Source: Strigamia acuminata
Lineage: Eukaryota > Arthropoda > Chilopoda > Geophilomorpha > Linotaeniidae
NCBI GenBank assembly: GCA_949358305.1
Contig: OX442315.1
Location: 3,782,001-3,846,000, forward strand
DNA: 64,000 bases
Direction: 5' to 3'
The translations under genes and the position numbers were made by a program. Below, one piece after another: positions 31,601-36,429 of this stretch. Each line of letters opens with the position of its first letter. Within the stretch, counting starts at the first letter, position 1. The notes beneath the pieces were generated by a model. It searched no databases and was not told the DNA's origin. It saw only the letters and a program-made list of their open reading frames with translations.

Positions 31601-34498
31601 TATTCCTCGACCACGATTCGTAATTGTCCGAATTAAGTCGTGCAATGGAGAAATGATGCGTGGTTGCTTTGTCGGATTCAGCCATTTCGAAGAGCGGTAA
31701 TGAAGAGCGGTGTCACTTTGAGAAATGTCAACCGTGGCAAAGAAAAATGCAATTACGCGCTGGGAACCGATGACGATGTTCGAGGCGGATATCCAACGAA
31801 AGGGCTATACAGGTTACTAGTTAACCCGTCTAAACAATGGCCGTTTAGGAGTTGTCGGGAATTAACGGCCCTGTGGCCCCCGGATACCCCACTGTCGGGC
31901 ACGGCAAATAAATACAATGGTCAAAGTGCAATGACCAAGGCAAGGAATTAAATCTGCAAAAATAATTAAACTTTTGCAAAAATAATCCCAGGATCCTACA
32001 CAGGGTCCCCCAAAAGTTTCACAAAGTTTCACGACTGGGAAGGCGAAAATATGAAAATAAGAAAACAAAAGAGGCGAATTAAACAAAATTCGCAGGAGAT
32101 TCTCTGTTGCGCACACCGGGGTGCGAAAAATCCTTCGAAATCGTTGAAAATCCTCGGCAATCGTCAGCCGCTTCGCACACGTCGTGCGAGAATAATCCAA
32201 CGAAAAACAGCTAGAAAAATATATGAAAACATTAGAAATAAGTTCACAAATGTTCATGTGCTGGAAAATTGTCGAAAAGTTCAAAAAATCGTCGTACACG
32301 GCCGCCTCGTGTTCGTAACCGGGCGAACACGGAAAAACGACGAAAAATCGACGATAAACACTCAAAATAAATTTTACAGTACTCACAAATGCTTGTGAAA
32401 ACAAGCAAACAATCCTACAATTCCTGGTACAACACAAAAGCACTAAACACAGTGAAGATCTCGATGAATGTCGACTCGGAAATCCTCGCAATGCGCACGG
32501 GCTTACGGCGTAAAAACGATGAATATCGGCTCGAAAAACTCGGAAAACATCACGGAAAGCACTCAAAAATATTCACTAAATGTGCCAAAAGCACACAAAT
32601 ATCGAAAACAAACTGCTACTGGTCGAAAAAGGTCCCAAACTCGATGAAACACGTGAAAATCGTCGGCGAAAATCACTCGGATTGCGGTGCATCGCGATCG
32701 GGCGAATCTGCGGCGATCATCGGCGAAAATCCACGGAAATTCATCGGGAAAAGTACCCACGATTCTTCAACAAGGTTAGGACAGCACCCACGAAAATTTT
32801 CTGCGTTGAAATCCGTTGGAAATTGCGGAAAAAGCATCAAATTCGTCGGGTGAGCGGGCGTGAAGAAACGAGGTCGGCCATTGTTCCAGGAATGAGTAAT
32901 CGATGATAAGCGAGTGCAGCAACGTCCCGGACGAAATTTGACGGGAAAAACGATGTTGGCAACTCTTAAAAGCAACAAAATCAAACTCACAGTGATGGAA
33001 AACACCTTAGTCCTCTGCTACCATGTAGATTGTCCGAAATAAAGAGGCAAAATGTAGAAAATCCATGCTGAGTTTATTCAACGTGCTCATGGTGGAAAAA
33101 CAGGAAAACGTAAGTAATAACAAAGGCAATGATAAAATGAGATACATAATCGGGCAGAACTAAAACCCGATAAACGAAATCTATACAAAACAAAAGCACA
33201 AGTACGGGATCTCATTTGATCCATTCATAAAACGATGTTTACAAAGTAATAGACAGATAAATATCAAACATTAATGTAAACATCGAGAATAAACAACTAT
33301 TAAACATCTCGGGGAACAAAAAGGCCAACACACACTCCGTTTATTTATGTAGAGTTCCCTAGTTATTCAAGAAAATTAACACATTAAAAAAAAATATGAA
33401 ATGAAAATATGAATGAAAATATGAATATGAAGCTTCTTCTCCAAATGCCCGTGCGAGCGACTTAAAAAAGAAAGAAAAAAAACCTTTTGTATTTAGAATT
33501 TAGATATGCCATTGAAACAAGTGCTTACTTCAGCAGTCTCATAGATGTCGATATCTCCAGATTCTTCCCATAAAAGATGAGCATCGCTTGCAAATTGAGA
33601 TGGTTTGTCAAGTAATTCCAAAATATCAATATCTTCCACACAAGTATCATTCAGCAATTTCTTTATTTTCATTTTTTCTTTTTCCTTGTATATTGCATCT
33701 GCTTCAGTGCATACAACGATAGAAGGAAGCTGAATATATTCTTCTTGCACAAGTTCAATGGTCTGAAATGTAGAATAGGCTGTGAATGCCTTGAATTGTT
33801 CATAAACCAAAAATGAAGAAAGACAACACAGCACAAGAACAAACAGCTGTCTAAATTTGAGTCTAAAATTAAGCTTGTTGGTTTTCATTTGTTGATTCAT
33901 CAGTTTCTCAACTTTGTACATCACTTGAATTTCCAACGGGCTCTTTTTCTTTAAACGAAAGAGCAGCCGCTTCTTTAATTTGCAAATGCTTCCAATAGAC
34001 AGATCTACAATTGACAAACATGATACACCCAGATAAAAACTCAGAAGACCACCAATGTTACACATAAGAGCAATAAAGTCGTAGAAAAAGTATTCCGACA
34101 AACTTCGAAGCCAGTTGCTAAATGAATACATTTCTATCGACTTGTCTCGGGTGTCGCTGAAAAAATAATGCGAAGTGACCACTGTTTTTTCACATTCTGT
34201 TGGGCAGTGGCAATCAAAATGTGGACTAATTGTTTCGGACATTGTAGTTAGATCATGAAGATAGTCGCAAGTTAGTTGATTTGCAATGCATCGATCTTTC
34301 CATTTCTTCGGCAAAAAAGGCAATCTGGAAAAAAATAAAACTTGCAAAATTTTATGATTAAAGCAAATATTAAGCACATAAAATGTACTGGCAAGTAATA
34401 TTTCTTGAAGATGCTTTGTCGAAATAACACTGCTTGTGGCAACGCTCCATGTCGGTCGAATTAACACATGCAGCCAACTTTCGGTTAAGAAATTTGTA
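19227..34498 (-). CDS. DEG/ENaC-family sodium channel gene encoding two subunits in one chain (partial)
   Basis: Minus-strand exons, 5' to 3': 34498-34389, 34324-33529, possibly 21058-20987, then 20815-20720, 19787-19678 and 19611-19227. Phases match at every junction tested. The first exon and half of the second give the cysteine-rich extracellular end and pore/TM2 of a first subunit. The second exon then runs on without a stop through a basic linker into TM1 and the extracellular start of a second subunit, completed by the later exons to a TAA at 19227. DEG/ENaC proteins form trimeric Na+ channels in the plasma membrane with two TM helices per subunit. The upstream part of subunit 1 is outside the window or lost beyond the 27-kb repeat block, and the segment of subunit 2 containing the usual CYTFN region is not securely found. 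The ~12.7-kb intron holds nested retrotransposons and an opposite-strand RING exon. Confidence 0.7.
19678..19787 (-). CDS. DEG/ENaC exon of subunit 2, cysteine-rich (110 bp)
   Basis: Acceptor ATATCAATGCAG| and donor |GTGAAA. It encodes IERLDSPVNPC, FETCSTEC and SEKSIKC, the classic RLxSPxxxC...C...C motif of the family. It ends two bases into a codon, and the next exon supplies the third base (R). The intron to that exon is only 66 bp. Confidence 0.8.
19816..20689. mobile_element. Foldback MITE (874 bp) in a DEG/ENaC intron
   Basis: CAACTCCTTGCCAAAAAAAT at the left is matched inverted at 20670-20689, flanked by TA on both sides. Arms of ~420 bp are over 90% alike by eye and meet near 20250 (TATAACATGTTATA). 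No coding sequence is present. It occupies most of the intron between two channel exons. Confidence 0.8.
20720..20815 (-). CDS. DEG/ENaC exon of subunit 2 (96 bp)
   Basis: TTTGCTTGCAG| and |GTAAGTCC are strong splice sites around exactly 32 codons: FFLMETHERMNSRPFAMHP and HNSWMMVEFFKQT. This fits the vxxHexxexP.....v.P segment preceding the RL-SP-C motif of DEG/ENaC proteins. Phases 0-0 agree with both neighbours. Confidence 0.65.
20987..21058 (-). CDS. Candidate DEG/ENaC exon of subunit 2 (weak)
   Basis: Between possible acceptor GGATTAAG| and donor AAA|GTAGGA lie 24 codons in the required 0-0 phase: YLPWESAVYLPFMTHGLRC and NSHSK. LPFMTHGLRC vaguely resembles the T..G.CYTFN region expected at this position. 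It is short and the resemblance could be chance. Confidence 0.25.
21111..22061. other. Unassigned sequence upstream of the RING exon
   Basis: The plus-strand frame at 21167-21481 has ordinary protein composition (PSVGFARHLVAKFSSTML, CSMWIYYNERDAYSRK, GTPNCWVL) and could be exonic for the RING gene, with a possible donor CAC|GTAAGA at 21341; no domain is recognised. 21535-21590 has short GTACAGCCC repeats. 21905-22030 has repeated AGAGCAACA/GTTGCTCTT phrases. Confidence 0.3.
22062..22234 (+). CDS. Terminal exon of a RING-HC finger protein, cut by the copia insertion
   Basis: After acceptor GATTGCCACAG| the frame reads GLCVVCLLTDRN, AMLPCAHLFFCAAC, then ATCPYCRANVH. This is C-x2-C-x11-C-x-H-x3-C-x2-C-x16-C-x2-C, a complete C3HC4 RING typical of E3 ubiquitin ligases. 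A RING at the extreme C-terminus followed by a short hydrophobic tail is seen in IAP, Neuralized and MDM2 types. The present TAG (22232-22234) lies inside the copia LTR. Across the insertion, after 33335, the original frame continues a few codons to a TAG at 33350-33352. Upstream exons were not identified. The exon lies antisense inside the DEG/ENaC intron. Confidence 0.75.
22225..22229. repeat. Copia target-site duplication, left copy
   Basis: CACAC immediately before the LTR; the same five bases follow the other LTR at 33331-33335. Confidence 0.85.
22230..22536 (-). repeat. Copia 3' LTR
   Basis: 307 bp, starting TGTAGATTGTCC and ending GGCCAACA on the plus strand. It differs from the other LTR at AAAAAGG/AAAGAGG and CATCAAG/CATCGAG only. 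The minus-strand polypurine tract (GAATGGGGGGCTAT) abuts it at 22537-22550. Confidence 0.92.
22711..23549 (-). pseudogene. Copia pol, 3' part: end of reverse transcriptase and RNase H
   Basis: Continues the reverse transcriptase after the gypsy insertion (LLGVQFDRDG) through YRSLIGSLLFLASRTRPD to RNase H: GHSDASWISD, SIMEAEFLALLNGAKEIVW, FSDSLSTIYF, and RTKHIDVRYFFLRD with DIFTK, ending at a stop at 22711. All are diagnostic copia RNase H motifs. The frame is intact but separated from its N-terminal part by 4.5 kb. 22554-22710 is 3' untranslated. Confidence 0.9.
23545..23549. repeat. Gypsy target-site duplication, left copy
   Basis: CAGCT before the LTR; repeated at 28023-28027 after the other LTR. 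Confidence 0.88.
23550..23673 (+). repeat. Gypsy 5' LTR (124 bp)
   Basis: Ends ACAACTTACA. It is followed at once by TGGTGTCAGGATAAAGG, a likely primer binding site starting with the usual TGG; the tRNA is not identified. It contains CAATAAATCACTT. Confidence 0.9.
23766..26423 (+). CDS. Gypsy gag-pol, first part: gag, protease, RT, RNase H (ends at an in-frame TAG)
   Basis: The ATG at 23766 is preferred over an upstream GTG. Numbering from it: gag 1-220; zinc knuckles at 221-253 (CGRCGRTHEFGKC; CNKCKKKGHFASVC); aspartic protease KLDSGARCNVIP with Asp324; RT about 465-635 with KFDLRFGYWQ (Asp535) and VSIDDI (Asp597-Asp598). RNase H has SVDASSHAVGAALF (Asp744), GKEAFAI (Glu781), TDHKPL (Asp806) and VADTLSRD (Asp851). 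The usual Tyr of the YxDD box is Ser595 (TCA at 25548-25550). The frame stops at TAG 26421-26423, and integrase continues in the same frame, so this TAG is a nonsense change or a programmed readthrough site. Confidence 0.92.
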   Translation: MADPVANQPKGSSGARPPKPLVIQPDNMAAVWEEWLDSYEWYAVAAQTETQTATVQVGLMMSAIGPEARKIFKTFELTADEKKNLTLVKKKFTDKFPPTVNESFARYEFLTLRQAEGQSIDEFVTEAQTKMAKCGFQALADGMLRDIIVVGVRSETLRQRLLEEAGLTLEKAIQLARSSEAAEKQVKAMKNSGESKVDFVRANKKPGRSTKNSSDGFSKPCGRCGRTHEFGKCPAYDKKCNKCKKKGHFASVCRASLAEGKEKWKKPKPKQGIDMVDTEEDESGEDLYSTLMIDRITVSHTDDDDDWFETVKLNKQISIDIKLDSGARCNVIPASVVRKLGVQVTESPTRRLRSYTGHHMKVVGAITLECALNRGKAPVEFQVVEEDVPALFGRKTCAQLKLIQRINALEPEVTDDEIMKNIFTGLGCAKDFVYDIDIDEQAPFKIFPPRTIPHVLQNRVKAELDDMVKKGVIEPVTEPTPAVSPLVVVQRGKKIRLCIDLTDVNQYVKRRHYPLRTFESVKPKLKKAKYFAKFDLRFGYWQSRVTKRTSNYLVVNTPWGRYRFLRLPFGIKSAPEVFQAMMEAALEGIPDTEVSIDDIIAYAETLAELRKLVKQILRRLYKKGFRLNKDKCIFEATEIKFLGHILTQDGVKPDPEKVEAIDRIKSPTNKEELRRFLGMTVYLAEFLPHYSSMTEPIRTLLPKDVAWEWTNAQETAVMRIKAALKTSPVLAYYDVNKDVVLSVDASSHAVGAALFQDGRPICYATQALTPCQQRYPQIGKEAFAIRFGCRKFHDYVYGKRVVVETDHKPLEAIAKKPLDRVPPRLQRIFFELMPYSPIITYKKGTEIPVADTLSRDCQPAPVKEDPEDLQVHIVLPMTNSATDKL
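26424..27731 (+). pseudogene. Gypsy pol, second part: integrase (same frame, after the TAG)
   Basis: Open from just after the TAG. It contains GWPET, an HHCC zinc domain (HMGHLGVQSA; CAVCESTQ), the catalytic core with ATDLFEIKG, ESDGGPQFT and NGLAERAV giving a D-x52-D-x35-E triad, and a GPY/chromatin-proximal-like tail with GMEVRVQTGHRRWEGA. No start codon is expected because it belongs to the polyprotein. 27732-27898 is non-coding and ends in an A-rich polypurine tract (27881-27898). Confidence 0.9.
27899..28022 (+). repeat. Gypsy 3' LTR (124 bp)
   Basis: Identical to the 5' LTR except TCT/CCT near the start and CTTATG/CTTGTG in the middle (about 1.6%). TSD CAGCT follows at 28023-28027. Confidence 0.9.
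28028..28235 (-). pseudogene. Copia pol, reverse transcriptase middle segment
   Basis: Reads on, in frame after the TAG at 28236-28238, through INFHKLLGVNGVFI and VILVYVDDMVLF, the YVDD catalytic box, and TITDLGPVSK, where the gypsy LTR cuts in. The other half of the split codon region resumes at 23549. Confidence 0.88.
28236..31685 (-). CDS. Copia gag-pol, 5' part: gag, protease, integrase, start of RT
   Basis: The true ATG is at 31685 (MAESDKATTHHFSIARLNS). Gag holds the LNSDNYESW motif and zinc knuckle CFNCKEMGHYANKC (231-244). Protease is at 310-318, but the site reads WLIDLGSSDH: Asp313-Leu314-Gly315 instead of D-S/T-G. The GAG-pre-integrase zinc finger uses His493, His498, Cys526 and Cys529. 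Integrase has HMDVWG (Asp558), RTDNGMEF (Asp622) and NGVAERLNR (Glu658). A Pro-rich hinge spans 812-880. RT starts NKWVYYIKRD, with RFRAMLVAQGFSQKYGVDY and HLDVKGAYLYG (Asp1102). The frame ends at TAG (28236-28238) in ALYGLHQSGRQ, where a Trp is usual. Element inactive as it stands. Confidence 0.92.
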   Translation of the reverse strand: MAESDKATTHHFSIARLNSDNYESWSRNIQFLLLEKGVDQFIDEKPPVKDDTWDETRKQLHDDRSKRAKALLGLFVEPQYQDIVLAAKTARDAWVALKATFQPTSLARIAKLRRDFLMMRLLPNEDMSVFVSRVTKARTVLIELDVKFSDSDVAYQLLDFLPDSYEATVQTIYHWSKADFTLKAVTDHLLSEFNRLKMKSADSESSTSLQSTSSTSGTPNKPFRPLSQIQCFNCKEMGHYANKCPKPRVQGAASSAPSANRGRRSNSRNRKRGRGGGALQTATVSSNVVTGINFFAQSESNVSSASSNEWLIDLGSSDHVCPVRDRFTNYKPVSNYFIILGEGRSRVDGIGDVVLRVGRGGAGGSNFPVTMHNVLHAPAFSRNLVSLSKIDRAGLHLAAANGVMSIYHPDDKAKQFLLTAKLKGDLYSLQNILPADLTSATPPTATSAPVPKQVLSASTLKSPVRHVTFAEGPVSTSSPKPPKGKLSDLELWHRRFGHFNADGIRHLAKSPNASGIEISTSALPACAVCARAKSTRASFPSIKEGISSKKPLDLLHMDVWGHSNTTSIGGARYLLTIVDDFSRYSFVVPMKTKGEVFEVFKLFHARMEVLWGAGCIKAVRTDNGMEFCSKNFENFLVQRGIKAQRTNVYTPEQNGVAERLNRTLLEGMRSFFLSTSLPRQLWAELAVTMIYLKNRFSHKSLNNLVPYCLWYGKTVPLKHLKVIGSRCFVHIPKQVRGSKFESRAWTGVVVGYAFRTRGYRVWCPKRREVFESKHVRFDEECMWGHPRFYEGTEITNEGAISVELEPDFISDQLPPVPQGGAPAPQIPPQAPPPPLGLPPPPGLPPPGAPIATQPPLRAYLLPPPPVHSPLRQPPPGSPAVGGKWTRSEVIRQSGASMGHTDVYFFPPDRTRLRSHGDVERYCVDNRLAYDRDSFDFSTQNVPVQMVDPPPVDPNVSLPRSPTTSEEEAFADCYSTEPPRYAHSLFAQVPRTYKEAISSPDRVHWQKAMEEELGLFRERGVYEEVEKPPPDVNIVGNKWVYYIKRDAEGIVRRFRAMLVAQGFSQKYGVDYSEVFSPVVNYVLIRLFFVLLVVVLGWLDTHLDVKGAYLYGNLDEAIFMRIPRGWETPQNTGKVWRLHKALYGLHQSGRQ
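31686..33010 (-). other. Copia 5' leader
   Basis: An unusually long (1.3 kb) untranslated region between primer binding site and gag ATG. It is rich in CGAAAATCG-type phrases; a 234-codon minus-strand frame (31862-32566) has no recognisable domain. Confidence 0.6.
33011..33023 (-). promoter_or_regulatory. Copia primer binding site, initiator tRNA-Met type
   Basis: The minus strand reads TGGTAGCAGAGGA directly after the 5' LTR, which is complementary to the 3' end (...CUCUGCUACCA) of eukaryotic initiator tRNA-Met. Confidence 0.85.
33024..33330 (-). repeat. Copia 5' LTR (307 bp)
   Basis: TGTAGA...CCAACA, two differences from 22230-22536 (about 0.7%). TSD CACAC at 33331-33335. Just beyond, 33336-33352 carries the displaced last codons and stop of the RING gene, and ATTAAA at 33383 could be its polyA signal. 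Confidence 0.92.
33529..34324 (-). CDS. DEG/ENaC fusion exon: TM2 of subunit 1 joined to TM1 of subunit 2 (796 bp)
   Basis: The acceptor TTTATTTTTTTCCAG| and donor GAA|GTAAGC bound a 265-codon open exon. Order: CDYLHDL, then DCHCPTECEKTVVTSHYF (palm), YFFYDFIALMC, then GGLLSFYLGVSCLSIVDL (pore and TM2 with a GVS filter-like motif). Next comes a ~45-residue Lys/Arg-rich cytoplasmic segment, FRQLFVLVLCCLSSFLVYEQ (TM1) and TIELVQEEYIQLPSIVVC (the post-TM1 FPAVTIC-like motif). A complete channel C-terminus followed by a channel N-terminus in one exon cannot be one ordinary subunit. The HG gating motif normally before TM1 is not evident. Confidence 0.78.
34389..34498 (-). CDS. DEG/ENaC exon: subunit 1, cysteine-rich (110 bp)
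   Basis: Bounded by acceptor TTCTGAAG| and donor |GTACAT. It encodes 36 residues plus two bases: LNRKLAAC, then MERCHKQC, ending NITC. Cysteines at positions 11, 20, 24 and 36 coincide exactly with those in 19678-19787, which is also 110 bp and ends in the same phase. This is the rLxxxxxC...C...C...C.C segment of DEG/ENaC thumb/palm regions. Confidence 0.72.
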
Positions 34499-36429
34499 CT
34501 TCAGAATAAAAACAAATCATTTAGAATTTATACTTTAACTCGCATTCACATTCACAACTTTAGAATCATATAACCCCGCTTTAACCTTATGGCGCGCATG
34601 CGGATTTCTCGGAGTGCGAAAGGGACCCTATTTTTAACATTACGGCGGCCTATACCTTGACCCCCTGTTCGCAGTCTCATGGCTGATTTTGCGGATTTCA
34701 CTTATTTGTATATTCCGCACGATCGCGCGCGTTTTATCAACCTTGGGAAAGCCGCTTTCTCAAATTTGCAAATTCCACATTGTGTGAACATGCTACAACG
34801 CTTCTGTGCGCGTCAATAAAAAAAAAAACCGATTAGAAATGAAATTCAGGGTTTTGTTAAAATAAAAATTATACAATATAATCAGTCTATAATGCTTCTA
34901 TAATGCTGTTGGTTTAATCAGCACATTGTAATCGTGTGAAAACACGCGCGCTCGCAATAATACATTACCCAATGTACTTGCACTGGCATGGACCCATCAG
35001 TGCGCACTTTCCCGTGCGTGCTGCTTGCACTATTTACATCAATTGTTGCTCCACAGGTTGCGCGACCTGCCGGGCAGTTAAGACGTACTAGAATAACCTC
35101 AGGATTTGATAAAACCTGATTTTTGGATGACACTAAGTAAATGGCAGTGAATGTGAGATGTGAGATACACGATGAATTTAATAAAATTTATATTTCCTAA
35201 TCATGGGATTGGTTTCACGTTTCATAATCCAACAATTAAGTAGAATATCATTATTGCAATTGATTAAAACAAATTTTTTTTACAAATTCTTTGGTTTTAC
35301 ATTTTAAATTTATTTTCCAATAGTTGGCACCATCGCAATTGCTGCGAGTTTAAAACACTGCATTCAGCAGAATTTACTGCACTTTCAAATCAAGGCCAGG
35401 CATACCTACTGCAAAGTAATGTATAAACCATAAAGAAGCCTTTGATTCGGAATTGCCTGTAGGTAATTCTGCGCTGGTCTCCAATGGAAATGTCCGCGCC
35501 GGTCTTCCGTGCACGGGAAGTCCACAGAAAGTCCGTGCATTCCGTGCGCTGGGAGTCCGTGCGTCGTACCGCGTGATCTTGCATTGTTTTTTGTGGGCTT
35601 TTCCTGATTAGGATTACTTCCTTTTTAACTCTTGAAGAATTAAGTTTGTTTTTTTTGCTCCAAAACGTCCCAAAACGCCTGAAAATCGCGCAACTCGAGG
35701 CAAAACATTACAGTGTGTATTCAAATCAAAACTAGCTACAAATACATGCTGAAATTAGCTAAATTTTCAAATTTTTTGGCTTTCAAGAAGTAATGGAAAC
35801 ATTTGACATAACGTGGATCAGTTGCATTCAAAAACTAAAATATTTTGTGTTTTACTTCAATTTTAAACTAAAAATGATGTCATTTTCTGTTTAAACCCCT
35901 GTTAAAGCTTGAAATACATTTTAACTAAAAGAAATAAGTTTGTTTTTTTCTTCGGCAGTGACGTGTACACACGAGCACGCCTGAGAACGCCAAAAAATGC
36001 TAAAAAACGCTCAAAAACGCCTGAAAATCGCGCAACTCGAGGCAAAACATTAATTTTTCATCTTTATTTCAACTTTTGTGACGTTTAAAATTGTGTTCTC
36101 ATGTTTTTTGCCTCAAGTTGCATTGTCATCTGGCGTTTTGGAGTGTTTTTATGTGTTCGCAGGCGTTCGCAGGCGTTTTTTGGCGTTGTCACTCACTCAA
36201 GTGGCCAATTTTAGCATTTTCCGTAGTAAAAATGGCCGTTTTTCGTCAAAATGGCCATTTTTAGCCATTTTTCAGAGTAAAAATGTTTTTTTTTCACCGT
36301 TTTTATAGTAAAATGGCCATTTTTAGTCGTTTTTTTAATCAAAAATGGCCGTTTTTATCGTTGAAACGTTATTAAAATGTAACGTTTCAATGGCGTTTTG
36401 ATCTCGCCTCATTTCCGGTTTTGAAAATT

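Larger units (their letters stand above)
22230..33330 (-). mobile_element. Ty1/copia LTR retrotransposon (6.6 kb without nested gypsy)
   Basis: Two 307-bp LTRs (TGTAGA...CCAACA) differing at two positions bound gag-pol on the minus strand. TSD CACAC. The domain order protease, integrase, reverse transcriptase, RNase H defines copia. A primer binding site matching initiator tRNA-Met adjoins the 5' LTR and a purine tract adjoins the 3' LTR. It is interrupted by the gypsy element at 23550-28022. Confidence 0.93.

Noticed and set aside
31862-32566. 234-codon minus-strand frame in the copia leader
   Set aside because: Cys/Phe/Arg-rich with no domain, between primer binding site and gag; probably untranslated leader.
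5139-34498. Functional pairing of the amidated-type peptides with the DEG/ENaC channel (peptide-gated channel system)
   Set aside because: Peptide-gated DEG/ENaC channels exist, but here only proximity supports a link. The peptides are hydrophobic and disulfide-looped, unlike known ligands.
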